Shown here in pieces: positions 33,022 to 43,488 of a DNA stretch of 64,000 bases (positions are counted from its first letter, which is position 1; each line of letters begins with the position of its first letter). This DNA is from Erinaceus europaeus (taxonomy: Eukaryota > Chordata > Mammalia > Eulipotyphla > Erinaceidae). Position numbers and translations under genes: made by a program. The stretch is taken from assembly GCF_950295315.1 (NCBI RefSeq), contig NC_080177.1, positions 84,944,716-85,008,715 on the forward strand, written 5' to 3'. The notes beneath the pieces were generated by a model. That model saw only the letters and a list, made by a program, of their open reading frames with translations. It ran no database searches and was not told the DNA's origin.

Positions 33022-33118
33022 ACTAGGGGTAGGGGAGGTGACTCAGCAAAAGAGCCTGAGACTTGCAACTGTGGGACCCTGAGTTTGAAACCTGGCACCA
33101 CATAAAAACAGGAAGCCT
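33022..33118 (+). mobile_element. tRNA-like SINE fragment
   Basis: GGGGAGGTGACTCAGCAAAA, CTTGCAACTGTGGGACCC and B-box-like GAGTTTGAAACCTGGC form a short tRNA-like head without a clear tail. Confidence 0.55.
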
Positions 33119-33665
33119 AGAGGTGGCCTAACCCATGGCCCTGCAATTCCTCTCCTGGGAATAGATCCCAAGGAGTCAAACACACCCATCCAAAAAGATC
33201 TGTGTGCACCTGTGTTCGTAGCAGCACAAAGTGTAATAGCCAAAACCTGGAAGCAACCCAAGTGTCCAACAACAGATGAGTGGCTGAGCAAGTTGTGGTC
33301 TAGACACACAATGGAATACTACTCAGCTGTTAAGAATGGTGACTTCACCTTCTTCACCTCATCTTGGATTCAGCTTGAAGGAATCATGTGAAGTGAGATC
33401 AGCCAGAAATTGAAAAATAAGATAAAAATGGAAAACACTAAGCAGACTTGGTCTGGAGTTGATGTATTGCACCAAAGTAAAGGACTCTGGGTGTGTGTGT
33501 GTGTGTGGGGGGGGGTCCAGGTCCTGGAACATGATGGCAGAGGAGGACCTAGAGAGAGTTAGAGTGTTACATGAAAAACTGGTAAATTTTACACAATGTA
33601 CCAACTAACTGTAAACCATTACCCCCTATAAAGAGAAAAAATAAAGAAAGAAAGGAAGAGAGAAA
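33119..33665 (+). mobile_element. L1 3' UTR with tail, plus strand
   Basis: Sense L1 landmarks are GTAATAGCCAAAACCTGGAA, CCAACAACAGATGAGTGGC and CAATGGAATACTACTCAGC. A hedgehog-type 3' end follows: GGACTCTGG, a short TG/G tract and GTCCTGGAACATGATGGCAG. It ends in CTATAAAGAGAAAAAATAAA plus an A/G-rich tail. Antisense copies of this end occur at 34,600 and 58,450. Confidence 0.88.
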
Positions 33666-33849
33666 GGGAATATAAGCAGGAAAGACAAAACTGCAATGGA
33701 ACATTACAGATGACAGAACGGTGTGCTGTCTCCTGCAATGCTTCCCTCTCTCATAAAAAAAAACCTTTTTTGTTTGTTTGTTTGCTTTTCTTTTTTGTAA
33801 TTATTGCTAAATATAAAATTGTTCTGATAGGGCTATAATGCGTATATTA

Positions 33850-34160
33850 TTTCTTTTGAAGTCATCCCATATGTATCTGTTATTGTTTTCAGTATCTCTT
33901 GATCTCTTACTTCTTTGTTAGATTTCTCTCCTTTGTCCTCAATCTTGCTAATTCTGTTTTCTGCCTCACTTATTCTATTCTCTCTCCCTTCTGTTGTTTT
34001 CTGTAGCTCAGCTGTTTTGTGACCCTGTTCTGATACTGTTTTAGCTTGTTCAGCTACTTGTGCTTTTAGCTCAGCTATTTCAGCTTCCAGCTCTCTAATG
34101 ACCTGGAGATAGTGATTTTCAGAGTCTCATTGTTTTCACAGTTTTGATGATGCTATTTTC
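33850..34160 (-). pseudogene. L1 ORF1 coiled-coil region, decayed, minus strand
   Basis: The plus strand is rich in CAGCT/TTCTGTTTT-type text that reads on the minus strand as a Lys/Glu/Leu-rich coiled coil with stops. This is like the N-terminal half of L1 ORF1. No RNA-binding domain remains in this piece. Confidence 0.55.
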
Positions 34161-34260
34161 TGATAAGTATTTTGTTACTCTCTATATAACTAAAATACAA
34201 GACAATTTCTGGTATTAGTTATTTATAAACCACAGGAGAGGGCGAAAAGTTTCTTTCAAA
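34160..34260 (+). repeat. Dispersed duplication, copy B
   Basis: Counterpart of 32,918-33,014, sharing TAACTAAAATACAAGACAAT and TTATTTATAAACCACAGGAG. Confidence 0.85.
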
Positions 34261-34604
34261 TTCTTTCCTCACTGCTTTGACTAATGTCTCAGTTAGTGTT
34301 TGGATATTGCCCTCACTCTTATGTGCTTCTACTTTTGGGGGATCTTATCTGAGCTTTTGTCCTAGTTCATTTCTCCAAAGTCTCTCTATGTAGTACTTGC
34401 TTTCTTTGGTAAATAATAATAGTGCCATTTTACTCCCTGTTTTCTAGAAATCATAATATCCAAAATAATAATGGAGCCAACGGATGTTTATGCTCAGTCA
34501 CGTGGTGAATTAATAGAAGAATATAAGAAACCGTGTCAGGGCATTCAGCTATAGTCACTTACCACTGGGGATAAGGATCATGATGAATGATGTTAAACAA
34601 CATT

Positions 34605-34858
34605 ATTCTTTTTTATTTCTGTACTGGGGGATTAATACTTTACAGTCAACAGTAAAATACAGTAGTTTTTACATGCATAACATTTCTTAGTTTTCCATAT
34701 AGCAATAAACCCCCCACTAGGTCCTCTTCTGCCATCATGTTCCAGGACCTGAAACCACCCCTCTACCCACCCCAGAGTCTTTTACTTTGGTGCAATACGC
34801 CAACTCCAGTCCATGTTCTGTGTAGTGTTTTCCCTTCTGATCTTGTTTTTCAAAGAGA
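34605..34858 (-). mobile_element. L1 3' end, minus strand
   Basis: Tail complement, then TACTGGGGGATTAATACTTT, TACATGCATAACATTTCTTA, CTTCTGCCATCATGTTCCAG and CAGAGTCTTTTACTTTGGTG. This is the antisense of the 3' end at 33,500-33,640. Confidence 0.85.
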
Positions 34859-35005
34859 GAGAGAGAAAGTGAGAGAGAGAGATAGAGAGAGACCTGCAGT
34901 ACTGACTACTCCTGCAGCTTCTCCCACGAGGCAAGGACCAGAGGCTCAAACCCAGTTTCTTGTCATTGATCACGTGCACTCTGCCTCGTGCACTGCCATG
35001 TGGCC
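34859..35005 (-). mobile_element. Diverged hedgehog SINE-A, minus strand
   Basis: GAGAGAGACCTGCAGTACTG and CAGAGGCTCAAACCCAGTTT, plus a reversed head, are recognisable. The tail lies against the L1 3' end. Confidence 0.7.
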
Positions 35006-35009
35006 CCTT

Positions 35010-35690
35010 AATTTATTATTTAAAAATACAGTGTATGTACCTTAAGTTTGATTTGTATGTCCATTGAATACTCAATAAATGTTTAAAATGTGGTAAATAA
35101 TCCTTATCTGTAAGCATCTTTACAATAAATACCATTACGGTAGGAATACAGACTTCTCCCTCGCTGAACATGATTGTTGTGGGTTTTTTTTTTTGGAATT
35201 TTTGTTTAATAATTATGTTTTATAATATACCCAGAGTCACTCAAATATATCCTACTTTTTTGTCCTTTCTTGACAGTATTTGTCAAGACTTCCATGTCTG
35301 AGTAGACTGTACTCACATGTTGTGGCAGAAGAAATAGTTGTCAGTCAGACTCTGCTTCTTGCCAAGGAAGTGAACAATGGGCTCCAGAAATCTATAGGTG
35401 AACTCCACCACCACCTGTTCAATACTTCTTTCTTCTTTCCAGAACTCATGCAATAAATACTATGTTGTGGGCATCAGAGCCAAAGAAAGAAGGGGGAGGG
35501 CATTCTGGGAGACGCAGTTCCAACTTCGCTAAGTTGACTCAGGATAAAGCCTCAAGAAAGAACAAGACACTGGAATAGGAACCACAGAGATTTGTCTAGG
35601 CCGCTGCTGAGATGGTCTCTAGAGTTTATTATGATATTCATTTTAATTGTCATCAATATTTCATTGTTTATTTTTTAAAAGAGGCATTCT
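35010..35690. other. Unique sequence
   Basis: Nothing recognised. Confidence 0.35.
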
Positions 35691-35699
35691 CTATTTTTT

Positions 35700-35908
35700 A
35701 AATCATATTTTTATATATCTATTTGGATAGAGACAGAGATTGATAGGGGAGGAGGTGGAGAGGGAAAGAGACAGAGAGACACCTGCAGCCCTGCTTCACC
35801 AATTGTGAAGATTCCCCCTGCAGGTGGGGCCTAGGGGCTTTGACATGGGTTCTTGTGCACTGTAAATTTAGTGTGTGCACCTGACCAGGTGTGCCACCGC
35901 CTGGCTCC
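35700..35908 (-). mobile_element. Hedgehog SINE-A, minus strand
   Basis: It shows TTTGGATAGAGACAGAGATT, CACCTGCAGCCCTGCTTCAC, the TTCCCCCTGCAGGTGGGG core and the reversed head TGACCAGGTGTGCCACCGCC. Confidence 0.92.
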
Positions 35909-35984
35909 TGGTCATTATTTCTGAATGTACTGGGTGCAGTGCCAATTGAAGATCCATCTGGTAGGAATATTAACTTTTTAATAG

Positions 35985-36107
35985 AGGAAGGCAAGACTGC
36001 AGCCTGACTTCACCACTTGTGAAGCTTCTGTGGGTGGGGACTGGGGCCTTGAACTCAGGTCTCTGAACATGTAACATCTGTACCAGGCGTACCACTGCCT
36101 GGCCCAC
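35985..36107 (-). mobile_element. Hedgehog SINE-A, truncated, minus strand
   Basis: The GCCTGACTTCACCACTTGTG core and the reversed head GTACCAGGCGTACCACTGCC are present. The CT body and tail are almost gone. Confidence 0.8.
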
Positions 36108-36164
36108 ATAGAAGGTATTTTTTTTATGAAAAATACATAGAAGTAAAAATACATAGAAGCTATT

Positions 36165-36450
36165 TTTTGTTATTAATTTATTTATAAAGTAAAAACTATC
36201 AACAAGATCATAGGATAAGAGGGGTACAACTACATACAATTCCCATCACCAGAGTTCTGCATCCCATCCCCTCCATTGGAAACTTCCCTGTTATTTATCC
36301 CTCTGGGAGCCTGGACACAGGATCATTGTGGGGAGCAGAAGGTGGGAGTTCTGGCTTCTGTAATTGCTTCTCCACTGGACATGGGTGTTAGCAGGTCAAT
36401 CCATACTCCCAGTCTGTTTATATCTTTCCCTAGTGGGGCTGGGCTCTCGA
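36165..36450 (-). mobile_element. Family F fragment, minus strand
   Basis: The T-rich start, CATAGGATAAGAGGGGTACA, CCATCCCCTCCATTGGAAAC and GGACACAGGATCATTGTGGG run up to CCCTAGTGGGGCTGGGCTCT, where the copy is truncated. Confidence 0.85.
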
Positions 36451-36525
36451 AACAGAAAGCAACTTGATTTATAAAGTTATTCTGAAAACAGAATAGTCAA
36501 GAGTTTTGACAAATCATTTGGAATT

Positions 36526-36863
36526 GACAAGACATGATTTATTTTATTTTATTATTATTATTTTTTGCCTCCTGGGTTACTGTTGGGTTCGGTGCCTACA
36601 CTACAAATCCACTGCTCCTGGAGGCCATTTTTTTTTTTTCGATTTTGTTGCCCTTGTTGTGGTTGTTATTGTTGATACCATTGGACAGGACAGAGAGAAA
36701 TAGAGAGAGAGGATAGAAAGACAGGAGGAGAAAAAGACAGATATCTGTAGACCTGCTTCATCGCTTGTGAAGCGACTCCCCTGCAGGTGGGGAGCCGGGG
36801 GCTCGAACTGAGATCCTTAAGCTGGTCCTTAAGCTACCGCCTAGCCCTGACAAGACATGATTT
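36526..36863 (-). mobile_element. Hedgehog SINE-B, long-tail type, target duplication, minus strand
   Basis: GACAAGACATGATTT is repeated exactly at 36,526-36,540 and 36,849-36,863. The reversed 3' segment (CCTGGGTTACTGTTGGGTTC), tail, GA body and core are present. The tRNA-like head is partly deleted. Confidence 0.95.
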
Positions 36864-37385
36864 CTGAACTGTGTCCTGCAGCTGCAGTGGAGCTGGATGG
36901 CAGCGCATGCAGCAGAGACACCGTCAGATGTCAGCGCATGTTGATCTTGGAATGCAAAGGGAACCACAGACTGAGGAGTCATTTGGTCTGAACCCTCTAT
37001 CCCCCATCCACTAGCCGCGTAACCTTGTACTGTAACTGATAAGTTTGCCAAGAAAGGATCACAGGGTGAGGCAATGCAGACCATGAGCGCTTTTGCTGTG
37101 AGCTGTTACCTGCTTTTTCGAGGTTTCTCAAGAGCGAGAGACACCAGGCTTGCGGGAATAATCAGACTCTGGAGCCTACTTGAGCAAGTGTGCCCAACAC
37201 TACAAGTGCCGCCTTTGCAAGCTGCTAGCCAGGCTGAGACCTCCTTTACACTTAGTCCTTGCTATTCTTTTCAACAGTTGGAGAAAATATGCTTCTTTTT
37301 GGATATAAAATAGTTAATATAAAACAGTAGCAAGCTTCTGTCTTGAAGCAATAACAGTGGGGCTAAAGTAAAGCACTGATAATAG
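36864..37385. other. Unique sequence
   Basis: No repeat or gene recognised. Moderately GC-richer than the flanks. Confidence 0.35.
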
Positions 37386-37533
37386 AAAGAATAAAATGAT
37401 CTGGGGCCAGGAGCTGGCCCACCCAGAACACACATGTTGCCAGGTGCAATGACCAAGGTTCAAGCCCCTGACCCCCATGTTCAGGGGGAGAGCTTCCTGA
37501 GAGGTGATAATGCGGCCGGCCGTTCTCTCTCTC

Positions 37534-37574
<41 letters not shown>

Positions 37575-37770
37575 ATCTATCTATCTATCTATCTATCATT
37601 TATCTATTTATCTCACACTCTCTCTACATCTGTGTCACACCCTCCCCTCAATATATCTGTCTCTATAAATAGAGAAAAGAAAGAAAGGGGAAAAGTGACC
37701 ACCAGAGTGGTGGATTCATCCTGCAAACACAGTGAGAACCTTATGGCCATGAAAACAAATAAATAAAAGC
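37386..37770 (+). mobile_element. Hedgehog SINE, long-tail type, carrying a (CTAT)n expansion
   Basis: The head CTGGGGCCAGGAGCTGGCCC, B-box GGTTCAAGCCCCTGA and core AGGGGGAGAGCTTCC precede the pyrimidine body. The body has become a (CTAT)n tract. The 3' part CCACCAGAGTGGTGGATTC is conserved. Confidence 0.87.
37534..37612. repeat. (CTAT)n microsatellite
   Basis: About 18 tetranucleotides with one interruption (ATCATCTAT) and a decayed end. Confidence 0.97.
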
Positions 37771-37848
37771 CACACTTGTAGAAAAAGAATTAGAAGTTCT
37801 GTCTCAGAGATCATTGGTCCATTTATGTCACATGGAAAATGTGGATAT

Positions 37849-38183
37849 GACTGAACAATTTTTCTTTTCTTTTTTCTTCTTTTTTTTTCAAATATTTATT
37901 TTATTTATTTATTCCCTTTTGTTGCCCTTGTTGTTTTATTGTTGTAGTTATTATTGTTGTTGTCGTTGTTGGATAGGACAGAGAGAAATGGAGAGAGGAG
38001 GGGAAGACAGAGAGGGGGAGAGAAAGACAGACACCTGCAGACCTGCTTCACCGCCTGTGAAGCGACTCCCCTGCAGGTGGGGAGCCGGGGTTCGAACCGG
38101 GATCCTTATGCTGGTCCTTGTGCTTTGCGCCACCTGCGCTTAACCCGCTGCGCTGCAGCCCGACTCCAGACTGAACAATTTTT
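37849..38183 (-). mobile_element. Hedgehog SINE-B, young, target duplication, minus strand
   Basis: GACTGAACAATTTTTCT flanks both sides (about 37,850 and 38,168), a 17-bp duplication. The core and the head CTTAACCCGCTGCGCTGC are near consensus. Confidence 0.96.
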
Positions 38184-38820
38184 CTATCAAATTATCCAAG
38201 TAGCTATAATCTAGGAACTTCATGACTTACATTGATTAATGTCTCTGATCACATTTATTACATAAACTCAATGAAGTAATACTGACTTTCTTTAATAACC
38301 ACTGGTAATACAATGGTAAATATCTCCAATTCAAAAAAGTTGTTCATAATAATGACTAAAATAACAGTACAATAAGTACTTGTATAATTATTGCAAACAT
38401 TATGATTGAATTTAAGTTTCATAATTGTATTGTGAGACATATTAAAATCAGAAATTATAATAGTAATTTTCTTTTCCTCAATATTACTAAGTCAATAGTA
38501 TGATCATTCTCACAACAAAAAATAATATGAATTATACAGTACTCAGTACTGAACTCGTGAGGGAGACTTGTTTTTTGGATGAAAATGTCACCCAATTTCC
38601 CTAAATCCATGTTCCAGGAAGAGAAATGTATGTGATCACGTCACTCACCTCCCTCAATCCTTGACAGCTTTCCCTCACAGTGAAGATGAGCTCTGCGTGA
38701 CTCACGACGACGTCTAAAGCTTTGTGTCATCTCCCCTTGACATTGTTTGGGACCTCCTCAGCTCTCACTTCATGTCATGCTGACCCCTCTTTCATCATCT
38801 TTAGTATGCCACCCTTTTCA
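38184..38820. other. Unique AT-rich sequence
   Basis: Nothing recognised. Confidence 0.35.
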
Positions 38821-38825
38821 TCTCT

Positions 38826-38945
38826 TTTTAATTTTTATTCTCTTCATTCATTTATTGAATAGAGACAGCCAGAAATCGAGAGGGAAGGGGAAAATAGAGA
38901 GAGAGAGAGAGACAGAGAGACCCCTGCAGCCCTCCAGTCTCATCT
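38826..38945 (-). mobile_element. Truncated hedgehog SINE-A, minus strand
   Basis: The tail complement, TTGAATAGAGACAGCCAGAA, a GA-rich body and CCCCTGCAGCCCT are present. The tRNA-like head is absent. Confidence 0.8.
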
Positions 38946-39315
38946 CTGTGCTTCCCTAGACAGTGGGGGTGGCATGAAGGTCTCCTCTTTCTCATCACGA
39001 GTTGGTAATTATGGTGACTATGTGACCATTTCAGAAGTGTGCCCAGAGTTGCCTTATTAGAAAAGACACTCTTCTCACCCAGAAGATCAAAAGACTTTCA
39101 GAAGTCTTGTGTCAGGACCTAGAGTCCAGGCCAAACATTAAAAGAATTGGTAGCCTGAAAGCTTTTGTCACTTAGGGAATTAACACATTTTAGCAGCTTT
39201 GTGCCAGAATCTGTGAGCAGAGTACACCTGTGCTAAATAAACATTTGACCTCTAATCCAGTTTTAAAGTTTTGTACTCACCGTTGCCTGAAATGATCTAA
39301 ATTACTTATTCCGTC

Positions 39316-39620
39316 ACCTCTTTCTTTCTTTTTAAATTTATTTATTTTCCCTTTTGTTGCCCTTGTTGTCTTTTTTATTGTTGTAGTTATTATTGTTGTT
39401 ATTGATGTCATCATTGTTAGATAGGACAGAGAGAAATGGAGAGAGGAGGGGAAGACAGAGAGGGGGAGAGAAAGATGGACACCTGCAGACCTGCTTCACG
39501 GCCTGTGAAAGGACTCCCCTGCAGGTGGGGAGCCGGGGATTGAACCGGGATCCTTAAGCTGGTCCTTGTGCTTTGCGCCATATGCTCTTAACCCACTTCA
39601 CTACTGCCGTCGCGACTCCC
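39316..39620 (-). mobile_element. Hedgehog SINE-B, minus strand
   Basis: TTTATTTTCCCTTTTGTTGC opens the reversed tail. The GA body, the CACCTGCAGACCTGCTTCAC core and the reversed head TGCTCTTAACCCACTTCACT follow. CTCTTTCTTT lies at both ends. Confidence 0.93.
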
Positions 39621-39631
39621 TCTTTCTTTTC

Positions 39632-39686
<55 letters not shown>

Positions 39687-39690
39687 TCCT
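39621..39690. repeat. (CTTT)n microsatellite between two SINEs
   Basis: About 15 CTTT units start at the target site of the left SINE and end at the tail of the right one. Confidence 0.96.
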
Positions 39691-39893
39691 TCTTTTAACT
39701 TGTTATTATCTTTATTTATGTATTGGATAGAGACAGAGAGAAACTGAGAGGAAATGGGGTGATAGAGAGGGAGAGAGACAGAGAGGCACCTTCAGCCCTG
39801 CTTCACCACTCACAAAGCTTTCTGCCTGCAAGTGGACCTGGGGCTCAAACTTGGATCCTTGTGCATTAGCACATCAGCAACTGGCCCCTTCTT
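39691..39893 (-). mobile_element. Hedgehog SINE-A, minus strand
   Basis: TTATTATCTTTATTTATGTA, TGGATAGAGACAGAGAG, CTTCAGCCCTGCTTCACC and a shortened reversed head are present. Confidence 0.9.
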
Positions 39894-39899
39894 TTCTTT

Positions 39900-40038
39900 A
39901 CTGTTTTCTTTTATTTTCTTTTTACCAGAGCACTTCTCAGCTCTGGTTTATGGTGCTGCTGTAGATTGAACCTGGGAGCTCAGAGCCTCAGGCATGAAAG
40001 TCAGTTTGTAAAACCATTAAGCTCTCTCCCCACCCCTC
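39900..40038 (-). mobile_element. tRNA-like SINE-C, minus strand
   Basis: ACCAGAGCACTTCTCAGCTC, GATTGAACCTGGGAGCTC and CCTCAGGCATGAAAGTC match the other SINE-C copies. Confidence 0.8.
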
Positions 40039-40558
40039 AATTGGCTTCCTGCTGGGGTGAGAATTACATGCGAATGGGCATCACCTATGTCTTAATCATG
40101 GCTCTCTTCCTTGTATTCAAATTCAGAAAGAGAAGAGAGGTTATCAGAGCACCCTGTGAACTAGTAAATGGAGATCAATCATAATCTATTATTTCTGCAC
40201 AGCCTCCAGCTGAAGAAAACCATCACCAGAGTGGCGATTCACTGGGGATCAATTTGTCAAATGAAACCATTAGTTGTGTTCTCCATGTAATGTGCTTTTC
40301 ATTGGATTTGTCAGTCAGTTCGCTGAAAATAGTCAATTAAGTTCCTTGTGTTTTCTTAGGAGGCTGTATTAAAAAATTAAATCAAGTCCGCTGTCCTCAG
40401 CCTAGCCTTCCAGGACAGTCTGTGTGCTGGAGAAAAAGTCAGTGAAGTCCTAGGCGGGTTGCAGGCCTGTGCAGACATGCTCATAGCCTCACCTGTATAT
40501 TCCTTGCTCAGTCACTATGCGGTCCAGGGTCACTTTGCTTTTTTTCTTTTTTCTCCTT
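40039..40558. other. Unique sequence
   Basis: Nothing recognised. Confidence 0.35.
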
Positions 40559-40565
40559 GAGATAG

Positions 40566-40645
40566 TCTTTTCTTTTTAAATTTTTATTTATAAAACGGAA
40601 ACACTGGCAAGACCATAGGGTAAGAGGGGAATTAATTACACACAA
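40566..40645 (-). mobile_element. Family F 3' terminus, minus strand
   Basis: Only the last 80 bp are present (TTTTTATTTATAAAACGGAA, AGACCATAGGGTAAGAGGGG). It abuts the 3' end of the Vingi-like LINE. Confidence 0.75.
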
Positions 40646-40720
40646 TTCCTTTGCCTTTTAAGACTGGTAACCTTTCCTGCCTGCACTGAGGAGGCTGCCT
40701 TCTTGTGTCCCCTTCTTCTT

Positions 40721-41272
40721 CTAGCGTTTGCCCTTCTTCCGTAGCCAGTCAACAGCGTCAGGTTGAGCCTGATGTCAGGTTTCGAGACCTCCTTTGAATC
40801 TGGAGAGGTGGCAGTCGTTGACTATGTGGCTCATAGTCTGTCTGGAGCCGCAAGGGCAGTTCGGGTCGTCTCTGGCTCCCCAGCGATGGAACATAGCGGG
40901 CACCGGCCATGGCCTGTTCGATAGCGATTGAGGAGGGCCCGATCATAACGTGCCAGGTCAAAGCCGGGTTGACGCTCGCAGGGGTCTGTGATGAGGTGTT
41001 TGTTCTTGACCTCAGCTGACTGCCAGCTCTGTTTCCAAGAGTCTGGAACAGAGAAGTTCAGTGTAGGCGTAGGGACCAGATTGGGTGACGAGACGTCAAG
41101 CGTTGGACAGGGTGGGCGAAGATCTCTGCGTATATTGGCAGGTCCGGTCAAGCGTAGACGTGGGAAATGAACTTAGATGATGCCGCATCCCGACGAATAT
41201 CTGGCGGGGCGATGTTGCTGAGAACTGGCAGCCATGGAACCGGGATGGAACGGATGGTTCCAGAAATGATCC
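40721..41272 (-). pseudogene. C-terminal tail of the Vingi-like element, frameshifted
   Basis: Shifting frames gives VDSKLYSSMRIISGTIRS, PVPWLPVLSNIAPPDIRRD, CERQPGFDLARYDRALLNRY, RTGHGRCP, then NCPCGSRQTMSHIVNDC and a C-terminal WLRKKGKR stop. The CxCG...HIVxxC pattern is the Cys/His end typical of Jockey/Ingi-type ORF2. A stop and at least two shifts are present. Confidence 0.82.
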
Positions 41273-42472
41273 TCATGGAGGAATATAATTTGGAATCGAC
41301 CAAGTGGACATGGGGGCTACGGAACCATCCTGGGGCACAGTATTCTGCAGTGGAATAGCATAATGCCAGAGATGATGATCGTAGTGTGGAAGCGCTCGCG
41401 CCCCATGAGGAGCTGGCCAGTCTGCAATGATGTGATTCCTTGCGCCCACCTTTGCTGCAGTTTTTATGAGATGTTTGTGAAATGACAGAGTGCGATCGAG
41501 AGTAACGCCAAGATAGACTGGCTGGGCTTCATGCCGGATTCTTGTATCGCCAAGCTGCACATTAAGCTCATGCGAGGCCGAGGCATGGTGTAGATGAAAA
41601 ACAGATGATACCGTTTTTGCAGTGCTAGGGATTAGTCGCCATTTTTTACAGTCATCAGATATCAGAGACATGTCTTTCGTGAGTGTTTCCTCAAGGATGT
41701 CGAACTTTGATGCCTGAGTTGCACAGCAGATGTCATCGGCGTAGATGAACTTCCTTGAAGAAGTTTCTGGGAGGTCATTGATGTAAATATTAAATAGCGT
41801 AGGAGCCAGAACAGAGGCCTGTGGGAGGCCACTTGAGACAAGTCTCCATCTGCTAGACTTGTCACTCAGATGCACCCAGAATCTTCTGTTTTGGAGAAGA
41901 AACGATATAGTGTTGGCCACCCATGGAGGCAGGCATCTTGAGATCTTGACTAGGAGACCACGGTGCCAGACCGTGTCCTCAGCTGCTATGAGATCAACAA
42001 AGACGGCACCCATCTTTAAATTCTTCTGGAATCCATTTTCAATGTAAGTTGAGAGGGCCAGGGCTTGTTCGCAGGTAGATCTTCCTGGGTGGAAACCAGC
42101 TTGGGCGGGTGATAGGAATTTCTCTGTAAGAGGAGAAATACGTGACAGAAGCAGCCTCTCAAGGAGTTTGTAACACACGGAGAGGAGAGAAATTGGTCTA
42201 TAGCTGGCAGCCAGTGTTGGGTCTTTCTTTGGTTTCAAAACCGCTATAATCTTCGCACGACGCCAAACTTTGGGCATAGACTCAGATTCTAAGATGTGGG
42301 ACAGGAATGAAGCGAGCCACTTCTTTGCCGCGGGGCCCAGGTTAAGAATGAGTTCTGGGGTGATGTTATCATAGCCAGCAGCTGTTCCCGGTTTAACCCT
42401 CTTCAAAGTGTCTTCCAGTTCAGACAGTGTAAAGGGAGAGAGTTTTGGAGATGGACAAGATAACCGGAAGTG
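41273..42472 (-). pseudogene. Reverse transcriptase domain of the Vingi-like element
   Basis: The open stretch extends upstream of 42,406 to about 42,500, where a TAG interrupts it. Counting from residue 1 at 42,406, RT motifs are PGTAAGYDNI (6-15), SYRPISLLSVCYKLLE (68-83), AQAGFHPGRST (101-111), FVDLIAAEDTVWH (136-148), SSGLPQASVLAPTLFN (191-206) and FIYADDICC (220-228). The catalytic YADD is intact. The usual PQG of motif B is PQA and the usual AAYD is AAED, so the enzyme is probably dead. A frameshift near 41,340 ends the matching frame. Confidence 0.92.
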
Positions 42473-42537
42473 GGATGACCACTCGTGGGAAATTTCTCTT
42501 TTCTAGACTGGGTCGATCTTAGCACGTCCAACTTGAG

Positions 42538-43488
42538 TTAGGTGACTGGCCACTGAGTTTGGAGATACGGGAGGATGGGAGACGGGAGGGGGTTGGCTCC
42601 CGCACCCAGTCTGTGAAGAAGCTTCCAGGCCTTCCTACTTGAGTGGGTGAAGTTCAGACTTTCCGTGAGTTGTTGCCAGCGGGCTTGGCGTGCTGCATCC
42701 AGGGAGGCAATGAGATGGTCAGCCACATCTGGGTCGCCCGACTCATCATACTGCTTTAGTAGTTGCTCGCATTCAGCATCAAGACAAGGCGTATAGTTAG
42801 CACGTCTCCCACGAGGAATGGCTTGGGAAGCTGCTTTGAAGATGGCTTGGTGGAAGCGCCTGTAGGAATCTTCAGAGGGGATAGAGTTAATTGGAATTGC
42901 AGGAATAGATTTGTTGGTAAGATCACTGAACAGATGCCAGTTTGCTTTCCGAAAGTTCCATCTTAGTTTCTCCGAGCACAGAATCAGTGGGAGCTGGAGA
43001 CCAATGTGGATGATAGCTGGGCGGTGATGACTGTGCGGGAAGATCTTGAGAACTTGTCTCGTAGTGGGAAAGGCTTGGCCGTTGACTGTGCTAATCCAGC
43101 ACAGGTCGGGCGACGAGTCTTTATTCCATCTAGCACTGTGAAAAGAGCCTGGCTGTTTGGGATCATATAATAGGGAGAGGTCATTCACTGAAGCCCAGTC
43201 GGCTAAGATAGAGCCGTCAGCATGAGTGGAGGAGTATCCCCAGTCTTGGTGATGACTACTAAAGTCTCCAACGTAAACGGCTGGGTGATTCGGGCTAGGC
43301 AGGTTCTCATTATCCCATGAGGCACTGGGAGGCTTATATATGTTGACGAGCTGAATAGTTCCAATAGTAATGGAGTCATAGAAGGTCGAAGAGGCCGTGT
43401 GGTAAACGTCCTCAAGACACGATTTGGCGTAGATGGCTCGGCTGTCAGGAGCTGCTTGTTGCTGGCTTTGAAAGTGACTGGGATCCAT
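42538..43488 (-). pseudogene. Endonuclease domain of the Vingi-like element
   Basis: About 316 codons are open. An APE-type endonuclease is indicated by NIYKPPSASW (residues 49-58), GDFSSHHQDWGYSS (74-87), SSPDLCWIS (125-133) and PHSHHRPAI (151-159). Two active-site positions look altered relative to the usual GDFN and SDHRP motifs (N to S at 77, D to H at 154), so this copy is unlikely to cleave DNA. The first 80-100 residues of the domain are absent. The ATG at 43,488 is not a true start: an in-frame stop lies three codons upstream. The C-terminal part is linker. Confidence 0.87.

Noticed and set aside
40721..43488. BovB or L1 as the identity of the LINE
   Set aside because: The RT motifs (SYRPISLLSVCYKLLE, GLPQxSVLAPTLFNIYIN) and CxCG tail are Jockey/Ingi-type and unlike the L1 ORF2 text at 17,236-18,060. 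BovB RT has a different YADD context.
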